Part shown: piece after piece, positions 50,201 through 59,477 of the stretch
How the letters are laid out: every line of letters starts with the position of its first letter
Numbering within the stretch: position 1 is the stretch's first letter
Source: an uncultured Allorhizobium sp.
GTDB taxonomy: Bacteria > Pseudomonadota > Alphaproteobacteria > Rhizobiales > Rhizobiaceae
Reading direction: 5' to 3'
DNA: 64,000 nucleotides
Assembly (NCBI GenBank): GCA_958439205.1
Contig: OY288189.1
Location: forward strand, 1,151,001-1,215,000
Program-made: the position numbers and the translations under genes
Notes under the pieces: generated by a model
Database searches by the model: none
The model's input: the letters and a program-made list of their open reading frames with translations, nothing else
What the model was told of the DNA's origin: nothing

Positions 50201-52674
50201 ATCATTGGACCTTCCGGCGTGACCGGCAGGCTCAGCTTTCGTTCGACGGCGCGGCCGCCGCCTTCGCGCAGGCGCAGGACCACGTCGGCATTGAGGAGCC
50301 GCGTCGTGGAAGGCAGGTCGGTGAGGGAGACGTCGATTGTGGCAAGACCTTCGTCATCCAGGGCGTCAAGGCCTTCGAGTGGTAGGCGCATGTCCTCAAT
50401 GCCTTCTTCGTCCGCCAGGCCGAAGCTGTAGCGGTCGAAGTCCGGATGGCTTGTTGTCGGGCGGATCACGACTTCGCCTTCGAGCGTCAGGCCGGCTGCC
50501 GGCGCGCCGTAAAGGTAACGGCCATCGGCGGAGACAGTCACGGGCTCCTCAGGCGAGATCGCCTTGGCTTCGCTCGATAGTTTCAGCTCGAGCCGGTCCG
50601 GTACGAAGTCGTCGACCAGGAAGGTCGACTGGGCGATGGCCGGCTTCTTGGGGTCGGTGTGGATTGCGACCGTCCAGGTGCCGCGCATGGCATTGGCCAG
50701 GATGGGCAGATCGACGGCATAGCCACCGAGTGTCTCGCTCGTCACGGCCATGCGGCGGAACTCGACACCATCCGGCCGCGAGAAGAGGAATGTCAGCGGC
50801 AGGCCGGAGATTGCATCGGCATTGGTGTCGCGGGCGAGCGCTGCCGCATGCACGGTTTCGCCGGGGCGGTAGATGCCACGCTCGGTCCAGGCGAGGATAT
50901 CGACCGGGCCCGGGGCCGGGCGACCGGTGACACCACGGTCGGAAAGGTCGAAGCCGGCGCGGGTCATGTCGAGGAAGACGTTATCGTCGGCACCACTGCG
51001 AGCCGCGATCACGGCTGGTGCCAATGCCGCGCCGCCGCGGACGAGACCGGCATCGAAGCGGGCGCGGCCGTCTGCGTCAGTCGTGGCGGTTGCCAGAATC
51101 TCGTTGTTTTTGGCGATCAGCTGCAGCTCGATATCGGCAAGCGGGCTAGCCGATGCGAGCGAACGGGCAAAGACATGCAGCCCGTCGCTGCCGGCGAAGG
51201 TCGAAAGACCGATGTCGGACACGACGAACCATTGCGTTGCGCGGCTGTCCCAGTTCTCGGTGACCCCGGTCGGGGAGACCGCAGTCATCACATAGATGCC
51301 GGGCTTGCGGGTCGGCAGCGCTTCTTGCAGCGGAATGCTCGTGACGACTTCCTTGTTCTGCTCGTTGGCGATCTCGACCGAGCCCTGCCAGACAAGTTCG
51401 CCGATCTCGTCCTTCACGCGACCGGCAGTGTAGCCGTCCATCTGGGTCAGGAACTGCGAGGCGGCCAGCAGCGGAGCGATGTTGCGGTCGCCGATCCGGT
51501 AGAGTTCGAGATTGGCGCTTTCGCTGTTGATCGAAACGAGCGGAATGCCCTGGCGGGCGGAGGAGGGGAGAACGAAGGCGTCACCGGTGAAGCGCACGGT
51601 GGCGCTGCGGTCGCGGACGTAAAGCTCCAGTTCGACCGGAGCTTCAAGGTTCTCGTCGACCGACGAGGGCAGGCCGGCGCGGAGCGCGAGGCGGTATCGG
51701 CCGCCATGCTCCAGGCCTTCGACGCAGATCTGGTTGTTTTTTGCTTCGAGCGCCTTGGGCGTCTTGCCGTCGAGGGTGACAAAGGAGGAGTAGTCGACGC
51801 CACGCTTGACCAGCGGTTCGGAGAATTCGACGCAAGCGCGCGGTGAGGCGCTGTCGGAATCGACGGTGTTGTTGACGACGCGGAAGCCCTGGCGGGAGCG
51901 AAGGTCTTCGAAGGCGGCGCGCACTTCGGCGTTCGACGCGAGTTCGAGGCTTGCCTTGTAGGCGCTGAGCGCCGGGCGCCAGTTTTCGCTGTTTTCGAGT
52001 GACTTGGCGAGCGTGGCCAAGGCCTCGGCGCGGGTCGCGGCGCCACGGGTCAGCAGATAGCCGTTGATCGAGGCCATCGCGCCTTCGTTGGCCATGGAAT
52101 AATTGCCGGTTACGGTGTTTGCCATGCGGGCCAGTTCGAGCCACAAGGCCTGATCATCGGGATCGACCGACAGGGCGCCTTTGATCGAGGCGATGGCGTA
52201 GTCGATATTGCCGCCAGTGAACGCCGCGCGACCGGTTTCGATGAGGGCGTCGCGTCCGAGCCCCTCCTGGTCAGGCACGACTGCGAGATTGTCGCGTTGG
52301 TTGCGAGCTTCAGTCTTCAGGTATTCCGAAACAAAAGGCAGTGCCGGTGGGGCGCCGATGTCTTCCTCGGCGGTCTGGACGACGATACGGCCCGCGATCG
52401 CTCCTGGAAAACTGTTCAGCTGGTCATAGTCGGACTTGAGGAAGCACCAGTTGACCTTCGGATTGTAGGTGAAGGCCCGGCAGGACGCGTCGCCGATGCA
52501 GCTTGCCTCGCATTCCTCGATGGAGACATTCTTTTCCGTCCGCAGATCGAAGCCGAAATAGTCGGCATCATCGATGCGCTCGATGGTGCGGATATCCTGT
52601 GCGGAAGCGGGGAGGGATATCGGGACAAGAGCCAGCGCGAGTGCGAGAAATCCCGAAAAACGGTGTGTGAACAT
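47230..52674 (-). CDS. Bacterial alpha-2-macroglobulin family protein
   Basis: A giant 1814-residue secreted protein. A signal peptide (MFTHRFSGFLALALALVPIS, cleavage near ASA-QD) is followed by a Cys-rich PAN/Apple-like domain (about 45-115: CEASCIGDASCRAFTYNP) and TPR-like helices (about 145-250), then macroglobulin repeats and the A2M domains. The thioester motif YGCAEQTTSR is intact (Cys1364, Gln1367 by my count). No lipobox is seen. By family it traps proteases attacking the cell and works with PbpC in wall repair. The PAN domain at the N-terminus is characteristic of the alphaproteobacterial form. Confidence 0.93.
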   Translation of the reverse strand: MFTHRFSGFLALALALVPISLPASAQDIRTIERIDDADYFGFDLRTEKNVSIEECEASCIGDASCRAFTYNPKVNWCFLKSDYDQLNSFPGAIAGRIVVQTAEEDIGAPPALPFVSEYLKTEARNQRDNLAVVPDQEGLGRDALIETGRAAFTGGNIDYAIASIKGALSVDPDDQALWLELARMANTVTGNYSMANEGAMASINGYLLTRGAATRAEALATLAKSLENSENWRPALSAYKASLELASNAEVRAAFEDLRSRQGFRVVNNTVDSDSASPRACVEFSEPLVKRGVDYSSFVTLDGKTPKALEAKNNQICVEGLEHGGRYRLALRAGLPSSVDENLEAPVELELYVRDRSATVRFTGDAFVLPSSARQGIPLVSINSESANLELYRIGDRNIAPLLAASQFLTQMDGYTAGRVKDEIGELVWQGSVEIANEQNKEVVTSIPLQEALPTRKPGIYVMTAVSPTGVTENWDSRATQWFVVSDIGLSTFAGSDGLHVFARSLASASPLADIELQLIAKNNEILATATTDADGRARFDAGLVRGGAALAPAVIAARSGADDNVFLDMTRAGFDLSDRGVTGRPAPGPVDILAWTERGIYRPGETVHAAALARDTNADAISGLPLTFLFSRPDGVEFRRMAVTSETLGGYAVDLPILANAMRGTWTVAIHTDPKKPAIAQSTFLVDDFVPDRLELKLSSEAKAISPEEPVTVSADGRYLYGAPAAGLTLEGEVVIRPTTSHPDFDRYSFGLADEEGIEDMRLPLEGLDALDDEGLATIDVSLTDLPSTTRLLNADVVLRLREGGGRAVERKLSLPVTPEGPMIGIKPEFEGDLAENTNAAFNLIALGPDGQRQALAGASWKLIKLERNYQWYREGSSWRYEPITTTKLVADGTTDIAADGTALSVPVTWGSHRLEVEQGGAVTSVDFDAGWFVTASSTETPDALEIGLDKPSYQVGDTAKLKISPRFAGQVIVTSGTDALIFTQVADVPATGTEIEIPVTAEFGAGAYVTATLFRPGDAEESRMPARAIGIAWLAVDPGADKLAIKLSPPEKTLPRQPLEIPVEVTGAGIGEEAHVMVAAVDVGILNLTRYETPDPESYYFGQRRLGLELRDLYGRLIDGSLGATGRLRTGGDGGQVALQGNPPREKLVAFFSGPVKLDADGKATVSFDIPQFNGTARVMAWAWSKTGVGHSETDVIIRDPVVVTASLPKFLAPDDQSSLRLDIAATDAPTGTYTLAVTGNGPVSVGGAESQEVALTAGETTTVTLPLMANIPGDGAIDIALSGADGIAVSQSLDLPVRPATLPITERQVIALAPGKSLTVDGDLLADSLLQGASVSLNVARADGLDIPGLLMALDRYPYGCAEQTTSRALPLLYFDELAKLSGLPEDEAINKRVQDGILRVLAYQSSSGSFGLWAPGSESLWLDAYVTDFLTRAREQKFDVPEEALVQALQNLQNRIAYDNDIRTRGNDIAYALYVLARSRKASLSDLRYYADTMLGDFPTPLSKAHLAAALSLYGDSERANGVFLDAAGMSEQARLTPVSFSRSDYGSALRDAAGVLALAAESRPVPPVVPILAKVVADEWKAKQTLSTQEQTWMLLAARALQQDDNGLKLDVNGAEKTGAYAATIPGDALLQAPMTLTNTGLDPVSAAITTVAAPVEPPAAGGEGFEITKTYYGLDGEEANVTEAIQNERYVVVLEVTEEDEWPAQLLVTDLLPAGFEIDNPSLVDSAALANFDWIGQTETAHLEFRSDRFVAAINRGEGENGTITLAYVVRAVTPGTYDLPAASVEDMYRPQLSARTAAGAMTVSTAP

Positions 52675-52780
52675 GGTCCCCTCCGAGCCTGATCATGGCT
52701 TTCGAAGGTTAGTCTTTGCTCATGACGATAGGTTGTCAATCGGCACAGGACACAGGTGGTGAGTCATTTCTGGGTGCTCT

Positions 52781-53701
52781 TCAACCGCTTGCCGGACGTC
52801 GCTCGCTGAAGGTTCTTGCTTGCTCCAGGATCCAGGCGGCAAAGGTGCTGGCTGGCCCATAAGCCATCTTCGACAGGGGGCGAACGAGGTAATAGGCGCT
52901 CGCACTTTTCACCTCGTGATCCCAGGCGCGGACCAGCTGGCCGCTCGCCAGTTCCGGCTCGATCAAGAAGGTCGGGACCAACGCAATGCCGAGGCCGGCA
53001 TGGCAGGCTTGGACGACATTGGAGAACTGCTCGAAGCGCATGCCGCCGCCTCGGCCTTCGCCGATGTCGAGGCTCGCGAACCACTGCTCCCAGGCGCGTG
53101 GACGCGAGGCCATGTCGAACAGGGGCTTTGTCAGCAGGTCTTCAGGCCGCTTTACGGGGTTTTCCGCGAGGAATGTAGGGCTGCAGACGGGCGCCACCAT
53201 CTCATGCATGAGGAACTGGCAATCTGTGCCGGGCCAGTTCGGTTCGCCGATATGAATGGCTGCATCGAGGCCCGATCCCTCGAAATCGAACTGGCCGATG
53301 CGGGTGGCGAAGTCCATGATGATTGCCGGGTTCTTCGACAGGAAATCCGGCATGCGCGGCATCAGCCAGCGGGTGCCGAATGTCGGCAGGATGGCGAGCC
53401 GCAAATGGGTGTCGTCACGGGTGGCCATGGCTTCGAGCGAGAGCGTGCGGATCGTGGCCAACGCGTCGCCGATACCCTTGGCGTATGTGCGGCCGATCGA
53501 GGTCAGCTCGACGCCTCTGTTGGTGCGCTCGAAGAGCCGGACGCCTAGCTGGTCTTCTAATAGCCCGATCTGGCGGCTGATGGCACCCTGCGTGAGCGCC
53601 AATTCATTGGCCGCAGCCGAAAAGCTGCCGAGCTTTGCGACGGAATCAAAGGCGGCAAGTGCGCTGGTGGAGGGGAGGAATCGGCGTTGGTGTGTGAGCA
53701 T
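52781..53701 (-). CDS. LysR-family regulator (GcvA-like)
   Basis: A 306-residue regulator. Residues about 9-68 are the winged helix with LAAFDSVAKLGSFSAAANELALTQGAISRQIGLLEDQLGVRLFER; residues 95-300 form the effector domain. ALTQGAISRQ and TRWLMPRMPDFL are typical of the GcvA subgroup. It is divergent from the glutaryl-CoA dehydrogenase gene with 88 bases between, the classical arrangement of a LysR activator and its target. Confidence 0.92.
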   Translation of the reverse strand: MLTHQRRFLPSTSALAAFDSVAKLGSFSAAANELALTQGAISRQIGLLEDQLGVRLFERTNRGVELTSIGRTYAKGIGDALATIRTLSLEAMATRDDTHLRLAILPTFGTRWLMPRMPDFLSKNPAIIMDFATRIGQFDFEGSGLDAAIHIGEPNWPGTDCQFLMHEMVAPVCSPTFLAENPVKRPEDLLTKPLFDMASRPRAWEQWFASLDIGEGRGGGMRFEQFSNVVQACHAGLGIALVPTFLIEPELASGQLVRAWDHEVKSASAYYLVRPLSKMAYGPASTFAAWILEQARTFSERRPASG

Positions 53702-53789
53702 GCGATATGAATAGACCTAATAGCAACATGAGTAAACATGGCTTGAATTCTACTCAGTCATGAGCAATCTGGGATAACGAAACAAATGG

Positions 53790-54986
53790 ATGAGACCGAT
53801 GAGCGAGATGCAGCCCTTTTCCTGGAGTGATCCTTTCCTGATGTCCGAGGTCCTGAACGAGGACGAGCGTATGATCCAGGATGCAGCGGCAGCCTTTGCT
53901 CAGGCCGAGCTCGCACCGCGGGTCTCGGACGCCTATCTCGGTGAAACGGTCGAGCCGGAGCTCTTTCGGCTGATGGGGCAGGCCGGGCTTCTCGGCGTCA
54001 CGCTGCCGGAGAAATATGGTGCGGCGGGCGCCAATTATGTGTCCTACGGCCTCGTCGCGCGTGAAATCGAGCGCATCGACTCGGGCTATCGCTCTATGAT
54101 GAGCGTGCAGTCGTCGCTCGTCATCTATCCGATCTATGCCTATGGCTCCGAGGAGCAGAAGGACAAGTATCTGCCGGGTCTCGTTTCGGGCGAACTCATC
54201 GGCTGCTTTGGCCTGACCGAACCGGATGCCGGCTCGGATCCGGGTGGCATGAAGACCCGCGCTGAGAAGATCGAGGGCGGTTACCGCTTGCGCGGCGCCA
54301 AGATGTGGATCTCGAATTCCCCGATCGCCGATGTCTTCGTCGTCTGGGCGAAGTCCGAGGCGCATGGCGGCGAGATCCGTGGCTTCATCCTCGAAAAGGG
54401 GATGAAGGGTCTGTCGGCGCCGAAGATCGGCGGCAAGCTTTCGCTTCGCGCTTCGGTCACCGGCGAAATCGTCATGGACGGCGTTGAAGTCGGTGAAGAT
54501 GCGCTTCTGCCAAACGTATCCGGCCTCAAGGGCCCCTTCGGCTGCCTCAACCGCGCCCGCTACGGCATCTCCTGGGGTGTTCTCGGCGCGGCCGAGGATT
54601 GCTGGCATCGTGCTCGCCAGTATGGCCTTGACCGCAAACAGTTCGGCAAGCCGCTGGCCGGCACGCAGCTGTTCCAGAAGAAGCTCGCCGACATGCAGAC
54701 GGAGATCGCACTTGGTCTACTCGGCTCGCTGCGCGTCGGTCGCTTGATGGACGAACACCAGTTCGCGCCGGAGATGATCTCGATCGTCAAGCGCAACAAT
54801 TGCGGCAAGGCGCTCGACATCGCCCGCATGGCACGCGACATGCACGGCGGCAACGGCATCCAGATCGAGTACCATGTCATGCGCCATGCGCAGAACCTGG
54901 AAACCGTGAACACCTATGAGGGCACGCATGACGTGCATGCTCTTATCCTGGGGCGTGCCCAGACCGGTATTCAGGCGTTCTTCTGA
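53790..54986 (+). CDS. gcdH: Glutaryl-CoA dehydrogenase
   Basis: A 398-residue acyl-CoA dehydrogenase. [19 protein letters not shown] (glutaryl-CoA-specific Arg/Ser), [19 protein letters not shown] (FAD site), [16 protein letters not shown], and [19 protein letters not shown] with the catalytic Glu identify it as the glutaryl-CoA form, which oxidises and decarboxylates glutaryl-CoA to crotonyl-CoA in lysine and tryptophan breakdown. A second ATG at 53799 is equally possible. Confidence 0.93.
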   Translation: MRPMSEMQPFSWSDPFLMSEVLNEDERMIQDAAAAFAQAELAPRVSDAYLGETVEPELFRLMGQAGLLGVTLPEKYGAAGANYVSYGLVAREIERIDSGYRSMMSVQSSLVIYPIYAYGSEEQKDKYLPGLVSGELIGCFGLTEPDAGSDPGGMKTRAEKIEGGYRLRGAKMWISNSPIADVFVVWAKSEAHGGEIRGFILEKGMKGLSAPKIGGKLSLRASVTGEIVMDGVEVGEDALLPNVSGLKGPFGCLNRARYGISWGVLGAAEDCWHRARQYGLDRKQFGKPLAGTQLFQKKLADMQTEIALGLLGSLRVGRLMDEHQFAPEMISIVKRNNCGKALDIARMARDMHGGNGIQIEYHVMRHAQNLETVNTYEGTHDVHALILGRAQTGIQAFF

Positions 54987-55004
54987 TCTCCTAATCGAGC
55001 CAAG

Positions 55005-55049
55005 CAGGCCGGTGCCCCCCACCCATTGATGGGTGTGGGCGCCGGCCTG
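55005..55049 (+). terminator. Long interrupted hairpin after gcdH
   Basis: CAGGCCGG pairs with CCGGCCTG, then GCCC with GGGC and ACCC with GGGT around an ATTGAT loop. The fold is long but has no clear T-run (GTCGCATTCTTG follows). Probable transcription end of gcdH. Confidence 0.55.
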
Positions 55050-55228
55050 TCGCATTCTTGCGACACTGTCGGAACTCCAGGATTCCAGCTTAAACATTCA
55101 TACACTTGTCGGGGCCTAGAAACACGTTCAGAAGCCCGTATGTTTGCTTTATGCTGACGTCAGGCGATTCCTGCTTGAGGAGGCAGGATGAGGTGGTTTG
55201 CACCACGGCCGGTTGTGGAGGAAGCGTC

Positions 55229-56227
55229 ATGTATGCCCTAACAGTGCTCGACCACTCAGCGCTCGAGGCGTTTCGCAACGAGCACCCCTGGCTTGAATTT
55301 CCCAAGCATGTCTCAGAGGTTTGCGTCTATTTCGACGACAATGGCGGACCGAGCCGTATCACCGCGCTCGAGGTTGGTCCGGACGGCAGTGTCGTCTCAT
55401 CCGACGTGAACCAGTTCGGTGTCGATACAATCCTCAGTCTCATCCGCTACGCCCCGCTTGGAACAGCCAAGCAGGAGGAGTGTCCCGAGGAGCGCAACAT
55501 CTGGGCCTTGCTCGAAGACCTGCCGGTTGCAGATGGCTCGCGCCCTGTGGACGAGGTCGAGGCTGAGCGGTCTGTAAAGCTGCAAGATGCCTATGCGATC
55601 CTCTACGATATTGCACTCGGCAAGCTTAAAGGCCTGCTGGCAGGGGCGCGCAACGACCGCGAGATGCAGCGTCTGTCGGATGCCATCGACAAACTGCCGG
55701 CTCGGCTCGAGCATCTGGACGATAGCCACAAGCCGCAGTTTCTCGAGATTGATCTCTGGCGTTTCGTGGCCATCCTGCGTGACGAACTGGCCATGCCAGC
55801 CGACTACGAGATCGCGTCGAGCGGCGAAGGCAAGGTGCTTTCCCGCGAGATCATCGAACAGGCCGAGACAAACGCGCTCTCCGGGCCCGTTATCCAGGCG
55901 CTGTTCGAACTTTCCCCGGTCGCCTTCTCGATCTCGAGCATCGGCCAGAAGAGCTCGCGCTATGTCCGGGTCAATCAGGCCTATCTCGACCTCGTCGGCA
56001 AAAGCTGGGACGAGATCCGGGGCAGCGAGATGGTTGCGTCCGGCGTCGTGTCTGGCAGCGAGGCCCGCGTCGAGCGTTTGATGCTGCTCGACCGCGATGG
56101 TGGTTATGTCGGGATGCGGGGAGAGATCCGGGATGCGGCGGGCAATGTCGTGCCCGTGGTAATCTCTGCCCGGCGTATTTCAGTTGCCGGGCAGCTTTAC
56201 GATTTCGAGTTGCTTCAACGCGCCTGA
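55229..56227 (+). CDS. PAS-domain protein without an output domain
   Basis: A 332-residue protein. The C-terminal part (about 220-332) looks like a PAS fold: IQALFELSPVAFSISSIGQ, YVRVNQAYLDLVGKSWDEIRG and MRGEIRDAAGNVVPVVISARRI. The N-terminal 200 residues (MYALTVLDHSALEAFRNEHPW onward) are acidic and helical with no recognised domain. No kinase, GGDEF or DNA-binding region is present. GTGGAGGAAG before the ATG at 55229 supports this start; the open frame extends upstream to 55106 without a good site. Confidence 0.75.
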   Translation: MYALTVLDHSALEAFRNEHPWLEFPKHVSEVCVYFDDNGGPSRITALEVGPDGSVVSSDVNQFGVDTILSLIRYAPLGTAKQEECPEERNIWALLEDLPVADGSRPVDEVEAERSVKLQDAYAILYDIALGKLKGLLAGARNDREMQRLSDAIDKLPARLEHLDDSHKPQFLEIDLWRFVAILRDELAMPADYEIASSGEGKVLSREIIEQAETNALSGPVIQALFELSPVAFSISSIGQKSSRYVRVNQAYLDLVGKSWDEIRGSEMVASGVVSGSEARVERLMLLDRDGGYVGMRGEIRDAAGNVVPVVISARRISVAGQLYDFELLQRA

Positions 56228-56245
56228 CAGGCCCGATCGAGTAGA

Positions 56246-58324
56246 TCAGGCACGCCGGAAGAGAGCGAGAGATCTTGCCTCAAGGCGGAAAGGCTTGCCT
56301 TCCTCGGCGACATCGCCGTGCCGCTCGACGTCGAACGTGCTTAGCTCAAGCAGCCAGCTGCCGCCGCCCGTGTCGGGAAGGCTGAAATCGATGTCCTCCC
56401 CAACCGGGTTGAACAGCATCAGGACTTCCGGCCAGGCGCCTTCCTCTGCTTCGAGATCCTGACGCTGGAGTTTCAGCGCCAGCGGGTTGCCATCGAGCCA
56501 GTGCTCCGCCTCCTGATGGCCACCCCCGACATTGTACCAGTCGATGATAGTGCCGTCGCGCCAGCTTTCACGACGCAGCAGCGGCTGGGTCTTGCGCAGC
56601 GCAATCACACGGCGGCTGAATTCCCTGAGGTCTTCGCAGGACTCCGGTAGGTCTTCCCAGTGCAGCCAGCTGATTTCGCTGTCCTGGCAATAGCCGTTGT
56701 TGTTGCCCATCTGCGAGCGCCCGAACTCGTCGCCGGCCAGCAGCATCGGGGTGCCGTGCGAGAAGAACAACGTCGCCAGGAAGTTGCGCTTCTGGCGCTC
56801 GCGGATCGCATTGATCTCCGCGTCGTCAGTCGGTCCTTCATGGCCGTAGTTATGGCTGCGATTGTGGTCGTGGCCGTCGTTGTTGTCCTCGCCATTGGCG
56901 TCGTTGTGCTTCTGGTCGTATGAGACCAGATCGTTCAGCGTGAAACCGTCATGGGCGGTGATGAAGTTGACGCTCGCCCAGGGGCGGCGACCGCGCAAAT
57001 CGTAGATGTCGCCGGAGCCCAGGAGGCGGGCTGCGAAATCCTGAGAGGTGTTGTCGGCGTTCAGCCAGTATTCGCGGGATGAGTCCCGGTATTTGTCATT
57101 CCACTCGGCCCAGCCTGGCGGGAAGCCGCCGACCTGATAACCGCCGGGGCCGATGTCCCAAGGCTCGCCGATCAGCTTGACTTTCGACAGAACGGGATCC
57201 TGCGTTACGGAGTCGAAGAAGCCACCGCGCTGGTCGAAACCATCGGGTTCGCGACCAAGGATGGTACCCAGGTCGAAGCGGAAGCCGTCGACATGCATTT
57301 CCTCGGCCCAGTAGCGCAGGCTGTCCATCACCATCTGGAGAACCCGGGGGTGGGAGGTGTTGACCGTGTTTCCGGTGCCGGTGTCGTTGATGTAGTAGCG
57401 GTGCTGATCCGGCAGGGTGCGGTAGTAGGAGAAGTTGTCGATGCCCTTGAAAGAGAGCGTCGGTCCCAGCTCATTTCCTTCGGCGGTGTGGTTGTAGACC
57501 ACGTCCAGAATGACTTCGATGCCGGCATCATGGAAGGCGCGCACCATGTCGCGGAAGCCGATGAGGCCCTTCGGTCCGTAATAGCGGCTGGCGGGGGAGA
57601 AGAAGCCGATGGTGTTGTAGCCCCAGTAGTTTTGCAGCCCCTTGTCCATCAAGTGGCTATCATCGGGGAAGGCATGCACAGGCAGAAGCTCGATCGAGGT
57701 GATGCCGAGGCTCTTCACATAGTCGACGGCTGCCTTGTGGCCCAGGCCTTCGAATGTGCCCCTGAGGTTTTCCGGGATCGCCGGATGCAATTTGGTGAAG
57801 CCCTTCACGTGGGTTTCGTAGACGATGGTCTCTGCCCATGGAATGCGCGCGAAGCTGTTTGAAATCCGGCTCTCGTCGGGATCGACGACACGACATTTCG
57901 GTGAGCAGGACGCGCTGTCCAGCGTGTTGAAAGTGAGATCCTTATCTTCCGCATCCAGGTCGTAACCGAAATGCGCGTTCGACCAGGCGTAGTCGCCGAC
58001 GATTTCGCGCGCGTAAGGGTCGAGCAGCAGTTTGTTCGGGTTGAAGCGGTGACCGTTTTCAGGATCGTAGGGGCCGTGCACTCGGTAGCCATAAAGCTGT
58101 CCCGGTTTCACGCCCGGCAGATAGCCGTGCCAGATTTCGTTGGTGTATTCCGGAAGCTCGATGCGGGCGATCTCGACGCTGCCGCTTTCGTCGAACAGGC
58201 AAAGTTCAACACGCTCGGCATGTGCGGAAAAGAGAGCGAAGTTGGTACCCTCTCCATCGAAGCACGCGCCGAGTTGGTGCCACTGGCCCGGCGTGACATG
58301 AAAATGCGTGCTCTTGGCGTCCAT
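56246..58324 (-). CDS. glgX: Glycogen debranching enzyme
   Basis: A 692-residue glycoside hydrolase family 13 isoamylase-type enzyme. An N-terminal CBM48 domain (about 15-110; GACFDGEGTNFALFSAHAERVELCL) is followed by the barrel: LDVVYNHTAEGNELGPTLSF (region I), DGFRFDLGTILGRE (catalytic Asp near 346), KLIGEPWDIGPGGYQVG (catalytic Glu near 386) and NFITAHDGFTLNDLV. It removes short side chains left by phosphorylase. It is separated from other glg genes, and convergent with the PAS gene. Confidence 0.95.
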   Translation of the reverse strand: MDAKSTHFHVTPGQWHQLGACFDGEGTNFALFSAHAERVELCLFDESGSVEIARIELPEYTNEIWHGYLPGVKPGQLYGYRVHGPYDPENGHRFNPNKLLLDPYAREIVGDYAWSNAHFGYDLDAEDKDLTFNTLDSASCSPKCRVVDPDESRISNSFARIPWAETIVYETHVKGFTKLHPAIPENLRGTFEGLGHKAAVDYVKSLGITSIELLPVHAFPDDSHLMDKGLQNYWGYNTIGFFSPASRYYGPKGLIGFRDMVRAFHDAGIEVILDVVYNHTAEGNELGPTLSFKGIDNFSYYRTLPDQHRYYINDTGTGNTVNTSHPRVLQMVMDSLRYWAEEMHVDGFRFDLGTILGREPDGFDQRGGFFDSVTQDPVLSKVKLIGEPWDIGPGGYQVGGFPPGWAEWNDKYRDSSREYWLNADNTSQDFAARLLGSGDIYDLRGRRPWASVNFITAHDGFTLNDLVSYDQKHNDANGEDNNDGHDHNRSHNYGHEGPTDDAEINAIRERQKRNFLATLFFSHGTPMLLAGDEFGRSQMGNNNGYCQDSEISWLHWEDLPESCEDLREFSRRVIALRKTQPLLRRESWRDGTIIDWYNVGGGHQEAEHWLDGNPLALKLQRQDLEAEEGAWPEVLMLFNPVGEDIDFSLPDTGGGSWLLELSTFDVERHGDVAEEGKPFRLEARSLALFRRA

Positions 58325-58399
58325 CTGATCCTCTGATGTCTGGAGTTGCGCAGCTTAATTCGCAACCGCCCGCCTTTGTTCCGGTGCCGCTGGCCGTCA

Positions 58400-58427
58400 G
58401 GAACTTTCCCTCCATTCACTGGTTTTC
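58400..58427 (+). promoter_or_regulatory. Candidate EcfG-type promoter for DUF3008 gene
   Basis: GGAAC at 58400-58404, then 17 bases, then GTTTTC at 58422. This fits GGAAC-N16-nGTT. It lies about 45 bases before the start of the stress-type gene at 58470. Confidence 0.55.
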
Positions 58428-58469
58428 ATGCCGCACCACATGAAAGCTGTGAGACGAGCGGAGATGCCA

Positions 58470-58661
58470 ATGCCAGCGAAATCGAAAGCACAACAGAAGA
58501 CTGCAGGCGCTGCATTGGCGGCCAAGCGTGGCGACGCCAAGGTCTCCGAGTTGAAGGGGGCATCCCGCAGTATGGAAAAGAGCATGACCGAAAAAGAGCT
58601 GGAAGAACTGGCCTCCACAAATCGCGCGAACAAGCCTAACCACGTGGAGAAGCAGAAATGA
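58470..58661 (+). CDS. DUF3008-family small basic protein
   Basis: A 63-residue protein, MPAKSKAQQKTAGAALAAKR onward, Lys/Ala-rich with SELKGASRSMEKSM in the middle. This is the DUF3008 pattern (small proteins seen in stress regulons of alphaproteobacteria). ATG at 58470 is set by GGAG six bases upstream; MP also appears two codons earlier. Its stop overlaps the SDR ATG by four bases, coupling the two genes. Confidence 0.85.
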   Translation: MPAKSKAQQKTAGAALAAKRGDAKVSELKGASRSMEKSMTEKELEELASTNRANKPNHVEKQK

Positions 58662-59446
58662 ACGGTGCTGAATTCGAGGGCCAAACGGCACTGGTGACGG
58701 GGGCTGGGTCTGGCATCGGGAAGGGTGCCGCGCTCACGCTGGCGCGGGGCGGTGCCTATGTTGGCCTTTTAGGCAGGACGGAAGACGAGCTTGAAGAAAC
58801 GCTCGCCGAAATCCGTGCGGCCGGCGGCGAGGGATTGGTGCTGCTCGCCGATGTGAGCCGGGAAGACGAGATGGCCGAGGCCGTCGACCGTTTAATCAGC
58901 GAACGCAAAGCCCTCAACATCGTCGTGGCCAATGCCGGCATCAATGGGACCTGGGCGCCGATCGACGATCTTAAGCCCGACGAATTCGACAAGACGATCG
59001 CGGTCAATCTGCGCGGGACTTACCTGACCCTGCATCACACCGTGCGCCACATGAAGAAGAGCGGCGGATCAATCATCGTCATTTCCTCGATCAACGGCAC
59101 GCGCACCTTCACCACCCCGGGGGCGACCGCCTATTCTGCCACCAAGGCCGCGCAGCTCGCCATGGTGCAGCAGCTTGCGCTCGAACTCGGACGGCACGGC
59201 ATTCGCATCAATGCCATCTGTCCCGGTGCCATCGGGACAGAGATCGACGACAATACGAGCATGCGGAAGAAGCGGCAGACGGAGGTCCCCGTCGAGTTTC
59301 CGGAAGGTGACATTCCACTCACCGGCGGCGAGGCTGGCACGATCGAAGACATCGCCGAAGTGATTGGGTTTCTTGCCTCGAAGGCATCCCGACATGTCAC
59401 GGGCACGCCGATCTGGGTCGATGGAGGCCAAAGCCTGCTGCGGTGA
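58658..59446 (+). CDS. Short-chain dehydrogenase/reductase
   Basis: A 262-residue classical SDR: VTGAGSGIGKGAALTL nucleotide loop, VVANAGINGT, a serine in IIVISSINGTRT and YSATKAAQLAMVQQ with the catalytic Tyr and Lys. Substrate unknown. Overlaps the DUF3008 gene start-stop (ATGA) and so is probably in the same stress transcript. Confidence 0.9.
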   Translation: MNGAEFEGQTALVTGAGSGIGKGAALTLARGGAYVGLLGRTEDELEETLAEIRAAGGEGLVLLADVSREDEMAEAVDRLISERKALNIVVANAGINGTWAPIDDLKPDEFDKTIAVNLRGTYLTLHHTVRHMKKSGGSIIVISSINGTRTFTTPGATAYSATKAAQLAMVQQLALELGRHGIRINAICPGAIGTEIDDNTSMRKKRQTEVPVEFPEGDIPLTGGEAGTIEDIAEVIGFLASKASRHVTGTPIWVDGGQSLLR

Positions 59447-59477
59447 TCTGTTGTGCCCGCCGCCCGCCCAGCCAACG

